Shown piece after piece: positions 25,024-32,787 of a DNA stretch of 35,176 nt. This DNA is from UBA11524 sp964464815. GTDB taxonomy: Bacteria > Bacillota > Clostridia > Christensenellales > Aristaeellaceae. Position numbers and translations under genes: made by a program. Positions within the stretch are counted from its first letter, which is position 1, and each line of letters opens with the position of its first letter. Under the pieces are notes generated by a model. The model did no database searches, was not told the DNA's origin, and saw only the letters and a list, made by a program, of their open reading frames with translations. The stretch is taken from the NCBI GenBank assembly GCA_964464815.1, contig CAYXHF010000026.1:1-35176 (forward strand), given 5' to 3'.

Positions 25024-26211
25024 ATGTCACTTGCACAAAGACCGCCGATGGGCTGGAACTCCTGGAACACCTTTGGCTGGCAAATTAATGAAGAGCTGAT
25101 TCATCAGATGGCCGACTTCATGGTTTCTCAGGGCTATCGTGATGCCGGATATGAATATCTGGTCATTGACGACTGCTGGAGTCTGCGCCAGCGCGGCGCG
25201 GATGGCCGCATCGTGCCCGACCCGGAGAAGTTCCCCAACGGCATGAAGGCCGTTGCCGATTATGTCCACAGCAAGGGCCTGAAATTCGGCATGTACTCCT
25301 GCGCCGGTGCGCGCACGTGCGCAGGCTATCCCGGCAGCTATGATCACGAATTCGTCGATGCCCAGACCTTCGCGGACTGGGGTGTTGACTTCCTGAAATA
25401 TGACTTCTGCAACTTCCCGTCCTCGGGCAACTGCAAGGCGCGTTATCTGACCATGGCCATGGCGCTCAAGGCGACCGGCCGCGAGATTCTCTTCTCCGCC
25501 TGCAACTGGGGTTCGGAGGACGCCGGCCAGTGGATGCGCTCCATCGGTGCGCACATGTATCGCTCCACCGGCGACATCATGGACAATTTTGTCTCCTTCA
25601 CCGACATCGTCAAGAGCCAGCTGAACAATCTGTGCATGAACGCCAGCCACTGCTTCAACGACATGGACATGCTGACCGTCGGCATGTGCGGCAAGGGCAA
25701 CGTGGGTCTGGGCAAGGTTTGCACGTACGAAGAATACCGCCTGCAATTCACGCTCTGGTGCCTGTGCGGCGTGCCGCTGATGATGGGTGCGGATTTGCGC
25801 ACGCTTGCACCGGAATATCGCGAGCTGATGCTCAATCCCACGCTCCTGCGCATTGATCAGGACGAGGATTGCCGTCCGCCGTATGTGGTGCGTCGCGACA
25901 GCGTGTGCGTGCCCAATCCGTCCGACCCGTTGGAGCCCTGGTCGCATCCGGCCGACACCGCACTGGTCATGCTGCGCCAGCTCTCCAATGACGAATTCGC
26001 GCTCTTCTATGCCAACCTGGCCGACGCCGATGCCGAGGTGCATGTCGAATTCGCCGACATGGGTCTGCCGGCAACCTGCGGCGTGGCGCTTGATTTGACG
26101 GATGTCTTCTCCGGTGAACACATCGGCCCGGTGAAGGACAGCTACAACCCGCACATCAAGTCGCATGACTGCCGCCTGTTCATCGGTCATCTGGTGAAGG
26201 AAAATGCCTGA
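25024..26211 (+). CDS. Glycoside hydrolase family 27: alpha-galactosidase or beta-L-arabinopyranosidase
   Basis: 395 aa. The diagnostic GH27 N-terminus PPMGWNSWNTFGW is present. The nucleophile is D127 in DFLKYDFCN and the acid/base is D215 in FNDMDMLTVG. The substrate loop C51-W52 (VIDDCW) and C-C pairs fit the family. The C-terminal ~110 residues form the antiparallel beta domain. There is no signal peptide, so it works in the cytoplasm on imported oligosaccharides. GH27 also holds beta-L-arabinopyranosidases, which would fit the arabinan/arabinoxylan setting. The ATG at 25024 follows GAAAGAAGG by nine bases; the frame is open further upstream, but that part is unlike GH27 and has no ribosome site. 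Divergent from the GH43 operon. Confidence 0.93.
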   Translation: MSLAQRPPMGWNSWNTFGWQINEELIHQMADFMVSQGYRDAGYEYLVIDDCWSLRQRGADGRIVPDPEKFPNGMKAVADYVHSKGLKFGMYSCAGARTCAGYPGSYDHEFVDAQTFADWGVDFLKYDFCNFPSSGNCKARYLTMAMALKATGREILFSACNWGSEDAGQWMRSIGAHMYRSTGDIMDNFVSFTDIVKSQLNNLCMNASHCFNDMDMLTVGMCGKGNVGLGKVCTYEEYRLQFTLWCLCGVPLMMGADLRTLAPEYRELMLNPTLLRIDQDEDCRPPYVVRRDSVCVPNPSDPLEPWSHPADTALVMLRQLSNDEFALFYANLADADAEVHVEFADMGLPATCGVALDLTDVFSGEHIGPVKDSYNPHIKSHDCRLFIGHLVKENA

Positions 26212-26395
26212 GTGCATGCAATGCCATTGCGCCCTGCGCTCGGTGGAAATTGCCCTGACGAAGAAGCTGATTAACCGCGGCGCAACATCCTTCTTTTGTC
26301 TACACTGTCTATCCACCAAATTTCAAGTGACGGAGGAGATGCTGCTCCAAAAGGCGGAGGAATTCCGCGAAATGGGCTGCACCTTGTTTTCTTAA
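26204..26395 (+). CDS. Zinc-ribbon microprotein translationally coupled to GH27
   Basis: 63 aa. CMQC (4-7) and CLHC (~32-35) make one zinc-ribbon; the segment IALTKKLINRGATSFFC is well ordered and the end reads EFREMGCTLFS. I recall similar short conserved proteins in Clostridia, all of unknown function. Its ATG lies inside the end of the GH27 gene (8-base overlap), with AAGGA just upstream, so it depends on GH27 translation. Charge and size are compatible with a nucleic-acid or protein adaptor, but no role can be assigned. Confidence 0.75.
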   Translation: MPECMQCHCALRSVEIALTKKLINRGATSFFCLHCLSTKFQVTEEMLLQKAEEFREMGCTLFS

Positions 26396-26404
26396 CACAT
26401 ACAG

Positions 26405-26448
26405 AAACGGCTACGCAAATGTCACAGGACGCTTGCGTAGCCGTTTTG
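26405..26448. terminator. Bidirectional terminator
   Basis: Perfect 14-bp arms AAACGGCTACGCAA (26405-26418) and TTGCGTAGCCGTTT (26433-26446), with T-runs on both strands. It ends the GH27 unit (plus) and the small membrane protein gene (minus). Confidence 0.95.
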
Positions 26449-26458
26449 ATTGCATTTT

Positions 26459-26734
26459 TTACTTCTTGAAATACTTCTGGTTTTCCTCGGCGTATTTCTT
26501 CACGCCTTTCACACCCGAAGATATTAAGTCAACAATCAGGATGATTGCACCCAGAATCCAGCAGACCTCAAACACGCGGAACCAGTCCATCAGGCCCACC
26601 GCTTCCAGTCGTACCGCCCACTTTGCGCCCTCCGTAACGATATTGCCCGTATACGTGGCCACACCAGAAAGCATCATGGCATTGCCCAGTAGACCTGTCA
26701 GGAACATGGACAGACCGAGGATAAAACGTTTCAT
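26459..26734 (-). CDS. Small membrane protein of unknown function
   Basis: 91 aa with two predicted membrane helices (~4-27 FILGLSMFLTGLLGNAMMLSG and ~52-71 WFRVFEVCWILGAIILIVDLI). A short loop lies between them and a Lys-rich C-terminus (GVKGVKKYAEENQKYFKK) probably faces the cytoplasm. No family is recognised. GAAGGG precedes the ATG by about nine bases. It is transcribed alone from one or two good promoters and ends at the bidirectional terminator. A role in envelope stress or as a holin-like protein is possible but unsupported. Confidence 0.75.
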   Translation of the reverse strand: MKRFILGLSMFLTGLLGNAMMLSGVATYTGNIVTEGAKWAVRLEAVGLMDWFRVFEVCWILGAIILIVDLISSGVKGVKKYAEENQKYFKK

Positions 26735-26781
26735 AAATATTTTTCCCTTCTAACAATTACTTTCTACTTAATTCCAAATAA

Positions 26782-26811
26782 ATCATACCATTTCTAGTTC
26801 TACCTTACCAA
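26782..26811 (-). promoter_or_regulatory. Proximal promoter of the small membrane protein gene
   Basis: Minus strand: TTGGTA (26811-26806), 18-bp spacer, TATGAT (26787-26782). It lies 48 bp before the start codon. Confidence 0.5.
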
Positions 26812-26839
26812 TGAACGTCCATCGTTTCCCGGTAATTTA

Positions 26840-26868
26840 AGCATATGACATTCATATCATGTTGTCAA
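26840..26868 (-). promoter_or_regulatory. Distal promoter of the small membrane protein gene, with embedded palindrome
   Basis: Minus strand: perfect TTGACA (26868-26863), 17-bp spacer, TATGCT (26845-26840). The spacer holds ATATGA-CAT-TCATAT (26843-26857), a 6-3-6 inverted repeat touching the -10 box and a plausible operator. Nothing else is seen between here and the FliB-family stop at 26969. Confidence 0.7.
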
Positions 26869-26968
26869 TACTATTTTGAAAAAATTATGTTCGTATTTTC
26901 TATGGTTGAATATATTTATCTTCAATAACGTTATATACTGTTTAATCAAAACCAGTCAAAGGCCCTAT

Positions 26969-28090
26969 TCACACCCCTGCCAACGTTCGCAAGCCATTTT
27001 CCCCCGAACACCCAGCCTGTTCCAGCACCACAGCGGCATTCCAGCCAAACGAGCTATGCTCCATCACGCGGAAACAGGCCGCAATGACATCCACCAACTT
27101 TTCTCTTTCCGGATGAAGCGTATGATACAGTGCCATCACCACATGCAAAACCGCATATGTGGCCGTCAGTGACAATGCGCCCATTTTCGGTCGTTCCATG
27201 TGGTCGGAAAACGGGAATCCTTCATAAAACACGTGATTCACCATCAGCTGTTCCATCCAGATTGGCGCATCCGGCTCATCCTGCACAAGCTTCGTGCAGG
27301 CATGTGATCCCCCATCTGCCGAAAGCATCGGCAGTATTTCTTCCGCATAGTCGCCCATGCTGGCGCTGTCCAGCAATAGCTTTTCAATCAGCATGCGTAC
27401 CATGCCCGCATATTCCTCCCAGTTCGGTGCTGGAAGTTTCATAGCCACCGCCACATGATATGCATCCCATCGTTGTTCACTGCTTGCCTTGCCGTTTTCC
27501 TCCGCGCACATTGCCGCATAAATGCCCATCAAGCGTTGTCCCATGGATACATTCCGCTCCTGTAACATGGCAATCATGTCTTGCCGCAACATGCGCGTGT
27601 GTTCCGCTTCCTCCGGTGGCACGCGTGGTGATACCGGAATGGCCAAAGTCAGTGCACGCCAGTGGAAGGTCAGGGGTGCTTTGCGCGCCATCAATAATTC
27701 TACCACCTGCTCGCAGGACGCCGAGCAAGCGCACTGATTGTCATCCAGTGTCCGGAATCCGCGTGGGTAATAGCGACACGTGCTGGAAATACCATCTTCC
27801 CCGCATTCTGTTTGCAAGCCACATAAGCCATCCTCCCGTTGCAATGGACAATGGCCTTCCCAATTGGGCAATAATTGTGCATACCGTTCCGGTGACGGCT
27901 GATTCATCACGTGCAGAGATACATCCAGCTTTCTGCGTAGTTCCGGTGAGCACGGCACGCTCAGCAGGCGAAAATAATCGTCCTGCGAAAACGTAACGGC
28001 CCAACCATCGCAACAGTTGTGGCGGCATTGTCCGCATTTGCAATGAAAATCCTCGAAATAATCCGGCACCAGAAATGTCCGGGTGTCCAT
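26969..28090 (-). CDS. FliB-family protein (flagellin lysine N-methylase homologue)
   Basis: 373 aa. The N-terminus carries the FliB cysteine cluster CKCGQCRHNCCDGW (C17, C19, C22, C26, C27). A second cluster follows (~85-125: HCPLQREDGLCGLQTECG, STCRYYPRGF) and CACSASC close by. Known members methylate lysines of flagellin, and the cysteines are thought to bind metal. No flagellin or flagellar gene is in the window, so the substrate may be another surface protein or a distant flagellin. The start is the ATG nine bases after AAAGGAGC. The rest of the protein is helical with no membrane segment. Confidence 0.85.
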   Translation of the reverse strand: MDTRTFLVPDYFEDFHCKCGQCRHNCCDGWAVTFSQDDYFRLLSVPCSPELRRKLDVSLHVMNQPSPERYAQLLPNWEGHCPLQREDGLCGLQTECGEDGISSTCRYYPRGFRTLDDNQCACSASCEQVVELLMARKAPLTFHWRALTLAIPVSPRVPPEEAEHTRMLRQDMIAMLQERNVSMGQRLMGIYAAMCAEENGKASSEQRWDAYHVAVAMKLPAPNWEEYAGMVRMLIEKLLLDSASMGDYAEEILPMLSADGGSHACTKLVQDEPDAPIWMEQLMVNHVFYEGFPFSDHMERPKMGALSLTATYAVLHVVMALYHTLHPEREKLVDVIAACFRVMEHSSFGWNAAVVLEQAGCSGENGLRTLAGV

Positions 28091-28128
28091 AAAGCATCCG
28101 CTCCTTTGCTTTGTTTTTTTGCAATGGA

Positions 28129-28157
28129 ATGATAGCACAATTTCCTGAAAAAGGGAA
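28129..28157 (-). promoter_or_regulatory. Probable promoter of the FliB-family gene
   Basis: Minus strand: TATCAT at 28134-28129 with only a weak TTCCCT 17 bp upstream (28157-28152). Placement, 39 bp before the ATG, is reasonable. Confidence 0.4.
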
Positions 28158-28212
28158 CGGATTTTTAATAAAAAAACAAGTGTTTTTTGTCGCACCTGCC
28201 ATTTGTTCGCAT

Positions 28213-28251
28213 CAAAAAACAGACTGACAACCGCATGGGTCATCAGTCTGT
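28213..28251 (-). terminator. Terminator of the phosphohexomutase gene
   Basis: Perfect 9-bp arms ACAGACTGA (28219-28227) and TCAGTCTGT (28243-28251), with a six-T run on the minus strand. It starts 17 bases past the stop. Confidence 0.9.
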
Positions 28252-28267
28252 TGTATTACAATTGGGT

Positions 28268-29932
28268 TTATGCCTTGCAGTAGCCGTTCATCAGCGCTTC
28301 CAGCACATCCAGCACCTTTTCAGCCTCGGGCTGATTCGCGCCCTTGGCAAAGAGGTACGCCTTCAGCTTCGGCTCCGTGCCGGAGGGACGAACGATGATC
28401 TTGCTGCCATCCGCCAGCGCGAAGGACAGCACGTCGCTCTTGGGCAGGCCGGTGTCGTCGTTCTGGTAGTCGATGCGCTGCGCCGTGGGGAAATGCGCAT
28501 CGGTGAAGGTTGCAAGAGGCGCACGCAGGTTGGCCATAATCTGTGCCATCTTGGCCGCGCCGGACTCACCTTCATACTGGAAGGTCAGCAGACGCTGGGC
28601 GAAGAAGCCGAATTCCGCACGCAGCTGATCCAGCTTGTCCAACAGCGTCAGGCCCTGCGCCTTGTAGTTCGCGGCCATTTCGCACACCAGCACCGCCGCG
28701 TTGACGGCGTCCTTGTCGCGCACATCCGTGCCGGAGAGGTAGCCGTAGCTCTCCTCAAAGCCGAACACATAGCGCTCCGCATGGCCTTCCTGCTCCAGCA
28801 GGCCAATCTGCTCGCCAATGAACTTGAAGCCGGTCAGCACGTTGCGCAGCTCCACGCCGTACTTCTGGCAAATCGGCACCGCCATTTCCGTCGTCACGAT
28901 GGTCTTCACAGCCACCGGCGGCAGTTCGGAGGGCTTGCGGTGACTGCACACGTAATCCAGGAGCAGCACGCCCATGTCATTGCCGGAAATCAGCGTCACG
29001 CTGTCGCCCTGACGAACGCCCGCGCCAATGCGGTCGCAGTCGGGATCCGTCGCCACGCACATATCCGCACCGGTCGCGATGGTCTTTTCGATGGCCAGCT
29101 GCATCGCCTCGCGGATTTCGGGATTCGGATAGGGGCAGGTCGGGAAATGGCCGTCCGGCAGCTCCTGCTCGGCGACAACATCCACCTCGATATTGCCCAG
29201 ACGGCGCAGCATTTCGCGCACCGGCACATTGCCCGTACCATTGAGCGGGCTGTAGACGATGTGCAGCTTTTCCTCCGTGGGCGCGATGCGCAGGCCATCA
29301 ATCACCTGATAGTAGCTTTCGATGGTCTCCTCATCAATATAGGAAATCATGCCGTTGTCCAGATACTTCTGGAAGTCGGGCAGATTGTCGCGCAGCGTTT
29401 CCTGCGCCGTGATGAAGGCATAAATCCGGTCTGCCGCCTCAATCGTAATCTGGCAGCCGTCCTCGCCATACACCTTGTAGCCATTGAACTTGGCCGGGTT
29501 GTGGCTGGCCGTGACCATCACGCCCGCGCTGGTGTGCAGATGGCGCACCGCGTAGGACAGCATGGGCGTGGGCATCAGCGTCTTGTACAGATACACACGA
29601 ATGCCCATTTCCGCCAGCGTCGCCGCCGTCAGCTCGGCAAAATCGCGGCTGTGGATGCGGCTGTCGCAGCTCACCGCGCAGGACGGGTTTTCAAAGGTTT
29701 CCAGCAGATACTGGCCCAGACCACGCGTCGCCTTGGACACGGTATAGAGGTTCATGCGGTTTTCGCCCGCACCCAGCACGCCGCGCAGGCCGCCCGTGCC
29801 AAACGCCAGGCCGCGGTAGAAGCTGTCGTTCTTCTCCTCCGCGTCCATGTTGCGAAGCTGAGAAAGCAGCTCCTCGTTCATGTTCGGGCAATCCAACCAC
29901 GCCTGATACTTTGCCTGAATCGTGTCGCTCAT
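28268..29932 (-). CDS. pgcA: Alpha-D-phosphohexomutase (phosphoglucomutase/phosphomannomutase)
   Basis: 554 aa with all four family motifs: phosphoserine S143 in VTASHNPAKF, Mg-binding D296-P-D298-C-D300 in ATDPDCDRIG, sugar-binding GFEESYGYL (~391-399), and phosphate-binding RPSGTEPK (~515-522). It interconverts hexose 1- and 6-phosphates, feeding glycogen, cell-wall and exopolysaccharide precursors. Length and motif wording (FGTGGLRGVLGAGENRMN) fit the PgcA-like Firmicutes branch; glucose versus mannose preference is not certain. CAGGAGG is followed at once by ATGAAAGAC and then ATG; the second ATG (29932) has the right nine-base spacing. No promoter is evident in the short upstream gap. 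Confidence 0.95.
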   Translation of the reverse strand: MSDTIQAKYQAWLDCPNMNEELLSQLRNMDAEEKNDSFYRGLAFGTGGLRGVLGAGENRMNLYTVSKATRGLGQYLLETFENPSCAVSCDSRIHSRDFAELTAATLAEMGIRVYLYKTLMPTPMLSYAVRHLHTSAGVMVTASHNPAKFNGYKVYGEDGCQITIEAADRIYAFITAQETLRDNLPDFQKYLDNGMISYIDEETIESYYQVIDGLRIAPTEEKLHIVYSPLNGTGNVPVREMLRRLGNIEVDVVAEQELPDGHFPTCPYPNPEIREAMQLAIEKTIATGADMCVATDPDCDRIGAGVRQGDSVTLISGNDMGVLLLDYVCSHRKPSELPPVAVKTIVTTEMAVPICQKYGVELRNVLTGFKFIGEQIGLLEQEGHAERYVFGFEESYGYLSGTDVRDKDAVNAAVLVCEMAANYKAQGLTLLDKLDQLRAEFGFFAQRLLTFQYEGESGAAKMAQIMANLRAPLATFTDAHFPTAQRIDYQNDDTGLPKSDVLSFALADGSKIIVRPSGTEPKLKAYLFAKGANQPEAEKVLDVLEALMNGYCKA

Positions 29933-29953
29933 GTCTTTCATCCTCCTGATTTG

Positions 29954-29986
29954 TTTTTTCGGGAAAGTCCTGCCTGCCCGAAAAAA
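29954..29986 (-). other. Palindromic hairpin in the phosphohexomutase leader
   Basis: TTTTTTCGGG (29954-29963) and CCCGAAAAAA (29977-29986) pair perfectly. It sits between the terminator of the upstream gene and the ribosome site. It lacks a trailing T-run in either direction, so a leader structure is more likely than a second terminator. Confidence 0.5.
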
Positions 29987-30048
29987 AGACAAAAAGCAGT
30001 ATCGCGCCGTTTGCGCGCATTCGGTTTGCGCCGGGCATACTGCTTTTT
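29987..30048 (-). terminator. Terminator of the Met-rich-tail protein gene
   Basis: The arms AAAAAGCAGTAT (29991-30002) and ATACTGCTTTTT (30037-30048) are perfect. The long loop is GC-rich and can fold further. TTTTTGTC follows on the minus strand. Confidence 0.8.
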
Positions 30049-30087
30049 TGCTTACATCATCATATCCATCTCAAATGAGAATCCGTA

Positions 30088-30717
30088 TTACGCCATGCGA
30101 TAGCGGTCGCTGTGCTGCATACTTCCGTCCATGCTTCCCGTTTGCTGCATTGCGCCCGTGTTCCGCATCGCACCCGTGTGCTGCGGCGTGTTGGGCATCG
30201 TCATTTCCACCGGTGCTGCCTCCGGCACGAAGAAGGACACCTTGTCCCATTCCCACTGGAAGTTGTCCGCGCCCAGCATCAAATTGCTCTGACGCAGCAA
30301 AATGGCGGTGTTTTCCAGCATGAAGTAGAGTCCGCGCGCCAGCTGACCACGGTGGCTGCCGAAGTCGCGCAGAACCATGCTGTTCAAATCCTCGCACTCA
30401 AACATCGCCTTCTGTCCCGCGAAGCCGAACATGCTGGTGCTGCGGGCGCGATTGTCCGCCTTGATGCAGATGGGTACATTGCCCATCCACCAGCTTTCAT
30501 GCTGTATCTGCTCCGCCAGCAGGGCTGCCGTGCCAGGCTTCAGGTGGAAGAAATCGCTTTCCAGCACCTGTTCGTTCTTGTCATACGTGCGGTACATCAG
30601 CGTATCATCATAGTAGATGGTAATGCGGAAGGCTTGCGGGCCACTCCAGTTGCGCTCGTGGGAAAGATATGCATACGCCAAAACGGGTATAGCACCCTCA
30701 TATTCGACCATATTCAT
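30088..30717 (-). CDS. Protein of unknown function with Met/Thr/Gly-rich tail
   Basis: 209 aa. No known domain is recognised. The first ~165 residues look like a compact soluble alpha/beta protein (AFRITIYYDDTLMYRTYDKN, LARGLYFMLENTAILLRQSN). The C-terminus (~170-209) is low complexity, with repeated TGAM / TGSM / GSM units and Gln. There is no signal peptide or membrane helix. GGAGGGG precedes the ATG at 30717 by seven bases; a second ATG follows two codons later. The frame is open upstream to 30960, but the promoter and ribosome site fix this start. It is transcribed alone, divergent from the sigma factor gene. Confidence 0.75.
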   Translation of the reverse strand: MNMVEYEGAIPVLAYAYLSHERNWSGPQAFRITIYYDDTLMYRTYDKNEQVLESDFFHLKPGTAALLAEQIQHESWWMGNVPICIKADNRARSTSMFGFAGQKAMFECEDLNSMVLRDFGSHRGQLARGLYFMLENTAILLRQSNLMLGADNFQWEWDKVSFFVPEAAPVEMTMPNTPQHTGAMRNTGAMQQTGSMDGSMQHSDRYRMA

Positions 30718-30754
30718 ACACCTTCCCCTCCTTTTTGACAAAAACGCATCTACT

Positions 30755-30783
30755 ATGATACCGTTTCTTTTTGCATTCGTCAA
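30755..30783 (-). promoter_or_regulatory. Promoter of the Met-rich-tail protein gene
   Basis: Minus strand: TTGACG (30783-30778), 17-bp spacer, TATCAT (30760-30755), start near 30748. Upstream, the 100-bp divergent gap holds small palindromes (CGTTTTGAAACG, GTTACGCATTTGTAAC) of unknown meaning. Confidence 0.8.
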
Positions 30784-30889
30784 GGGCTCCGGAGGTGTTT
30801 TCGACATTTTTCGCATCGTTTTGAAACGGTTTAGGATTCTCGTTACGCATTTGTAACATCTCTGCAACAATTGGCATTTGCGTGCTTGA

Positions 30890-30918
30890 TTGACACCTTT
30901 CGCGCTTTGTGGTATCCT
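30890..30918 (+). promoter_or_regulatory. Housekeeping-type promoter of the ECF sigma operon
   Basis: Perfect TTGACA (30890-30895), 17-bp spacer, TATCCT (30913-30918). The leader to the ATG is about 90 bases. Confidence 0.75.
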
Positions 30919-30967
30919 CACTTCAAGGAGAAAAGTACATTTTTTCCGTTTTTCTGTCACATTTCGG

Positions 30968-30992
30968 GAACAATTTTGTTTTTCCCATCGTT
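30968..30992 (+). promoter_or_regulatory. Candidate ECF-type autoregulatory promoter
   Basis: GAAC (30968-30971) and CGTT (30989-30992) are separated by 17 bases, resembling the GAAC/CGT(C/T) layout of many ECF-dependent promoters. It lies just upstream of the sigma gene, as expected for self-activation. The match is short. Confidence 0.4.
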
Positions 30993-31015
30993 ACTCTGTC
31001 AAGGAGGCGATTTCT

Positions 31016-31597
31016 ATGGATGAATTGACCCTGCGTCGTGCGCAGTCTGGCGACCCGGCTGCCTTCGAGGCGCTTGTCACGCCATATGAGCAGATGCTAT
31101 GGCGCGTTTGCTGGCATCATGTCCACCAGCGGGAGGATGCCATGGACTGTGTGCAGGAGGTCATGCTCAAGGCATGGCGCTCCATCGGACAATACCGGCG
31201 TGATTGCGGCTTTTCCAGCTGGCTGTATAAAATCGCGGTCAGCGTTTGCATTGACTTTTTGCGCCACCAAAGCCGCACACCCGATAGCGACTCCATGGAT
31301 CAAATGGCCGAAAACGGCTTCGAGGCACGCGACACTTCCCCCACACCGGAGGAAGCCGCCCTGCACAGCGAATCGGACACCCAGCTACAGCAGGCCCTTG
31401 ATGCCCTGCCCGACGACATGCGCACAACCATTATCCTCTACGCCCTGGAGCAGCAGCGGTATGAGGAGATTGCCGACATCATGCACGTATCCGTCGGCAC
31501 GGTCAAGAGTCGTCTCAACCGTGCGCGCGCCAAAATATCTTCCTATTTAGAGACACACCGGGAACAAAAAACGCATTTCCAGCGTCCAACCAAGTGA
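31016..31597 (+). CDS. ECF-type RNA polymerase sigma factor (sigma-70 family)
   Basis: 193 aa. Region 2 (~10-85) contains AFEALVTPYEQMLWRVCW, EDAMDCVQEVMLKAWRSI and FSSWLYKIAVSVCIDFLR. Region 4 (~125-180) contains ALDALPDDMRTTIILYALEQ and YEEIADIMHVSVGTVKSRLN, the helix-turn-helix that reads the -35 box. The linker is acidic and disordered. AAGGAGG is eight bases before the ATG; an open frame upstream to 30890 would run through the promoter. It is followed 15 bp later by the DUF4349 membrane protein, its probable antagonist. The triggering signal is unknown. Confidence 0.95.
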   Translation: MDELTLRRAQSGDPAAFEALVTPYEQMLWRVCWHHVHQREDAMDCVQEVMLKAWRSIGQYRRDCGFSSWLYKIAVSVCIDFLRHQSRTPDSDSMDQMAENGFEARDTSPTPEEAALHSESDTQLQQALDALPDDMRTTIILYALEQQRYEEIADIMHVSVGTVKSRLNRARAKISSYLETHREQKTHFQRPTK

Positions 31598-31612
31598 AAG
31601 GAGGACAAAACA

Positions 31613-32701
31613 ATGAGCCACGAAACAAACAGGAACTTTGATGAAAACGAAGTCCTCCGGCAAAATTTGTCGGCCCTGAATGATGATGTGCCGCCCATGC
31701 CGGCGGAGCTTCATGCTCAGTGGACCGCCCTTGTCAAGGAGGACGCCATGAACCAGGCCGCATCGACCCCTGCCAGCCGTACCCTCACCTTCTCCAGACG
31801 CTGGACGCGCATCCTTTCCGTTGCCGCGGCGTTTGTGTTTGTCGTCACCGGCACGCTGCTGACAAAGGACAGCCTTGCCCCTGCCACCAGCAAGGAGCAG
31901 AACGCCGTCGCAACGGCCTCCTATGCCGAGGACGCAGATGGTGGCATCATGCTCGGCAGCTCCCGCGCCAGCACCTACGCCGCCCCTGAAACGGCCTCAG
32001 GAACTACTATCACCAGTAGCGTGCAGACGGAGAGCAAAATCATCCGCACCGCCTCGCTCACCATCAAGACAAGCACCTACGAAACCAGCATGCAGCAGCT
32101 GGAAACACTGCTTACGCAATACAGCGGCTATGTGGAATATTCCAGCGAAGCCACCAGCAGCAACGCCCTGCGCAATGCATCCATGACCCTGCGTGTACCG
32201 TCCGAATCGCTGGATGCCTTCCTGCTGGATGCGGAGCAGCTGGGACGCATCACGCGCCGCACGATTTCCGCCGACGATGTGACCGCCAGCTATCAGGACA
32301 CCGCCGCACGGCTGGAAAACCAGCGTCTGCTGCTGGCGCGTCTGCAAGCCCTGACCGATACAGCGGGCGATCTGGCCGACCTGTTGGCGCTGGAATCACA
32401 GCTTGCCGACACGCAGTTCACCATCGAGCAGCTGGAAAGCAGTCTGGCCGACACCGACGAGCAGGTCGCACAATCCACGGTTCGCCTCTCCATCACCGAG
32501 GAGCTGCAAGCGGACTTGTCCGACACGACCGTTTCCCTCCGCACGCGCCTTGCCAGCGCCCTGCACACCGGCTGGAACGCCTTCGTCGGCTTCCTACAGG
32601 ACTGCGTGGTGTTCGTGACGGCGGCGCTGCCCTTCATCGGCATCGTGGTTGTGTTCGCCGTCGTCGTGGCGCTCTGCCGTCGTCACCGCACGCGGAAATA
32701 A
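31613..32701 (+). CDS. DUF4349 membrane protein, probable anti-sigma partner
   Basis: 362 aa. A ~60-residue cytoplasmic N-terminus (LRQNLSALNDDVPPMPAELH, resembling anti-sigma N-termini but without a zinc motif) precedes membrane helix 1 (~66-84, ILSVAAAFVFVVTGTLL). An external Ser/Thr/Ala linker leads to a DUF4349 domain (~140-345) with ESKIIRTASLTIKTS and TLRVPSESLDAFLLDAE. A long coiled coil (~225-290) follows, then membrane helix 2 (~328-354), ending in RRHRTRK. DUF4349 proteins commonly follow ECF sigma genes; the anti-sigma role is inferred. AAAGGAGG is eight bases before the ATG. Confidence 0.88.
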   Translation: MSHETNRNFDENEVLRQNLSALNDDVPPMPAELHAQWTALVKEDAMNQAASTPASRTLTFSRRWTRILSVAAAFVFVVTGTLLTKDSLAPATSKEQNAVATASYAEDADGGIMLGSSRASTYAAPETASGTTITSSVQTESKIIRTASLTIKTSTYETSMQQLETLLTQYSGYVEYSSEATSSNALRNASMTLRVPSESLDAFLLDAEQLGRITRRTISADDVTASYQDTAARLENQRLLLARLQALTDTAGDLADLLALESQLADTQFTIEQLESSLADTDEQVAQSTVRLSITEELQADLSDTTVSLRTRLASALHTGWNAFVGFLQDCVVFVTAALPFIGIVVVFAVVVALCRRHRTRK

Positions 32702-32749
32702 TCCACAGCTTATTCACACAGTCAACAACAAATTTGTCATCGCTTTTGC

Positions 32750-32787
32750 GCGGTATCCGGTATAGCGCCGGGTATCGCGTTTTTTTT
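32750..32787 (+). terminator. Terminator of the sigma/DUF4349 operon
   Basis: GCGGTATCCGG (32750-32760) pairs with CCGGGTATCGC (32768-32778) using two G-U pairs, and eight T follow. It lies about 50 bases past the stop. Between 32788 and 32894 I see only AT-rich sequence without features. Confidence 0.88.
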
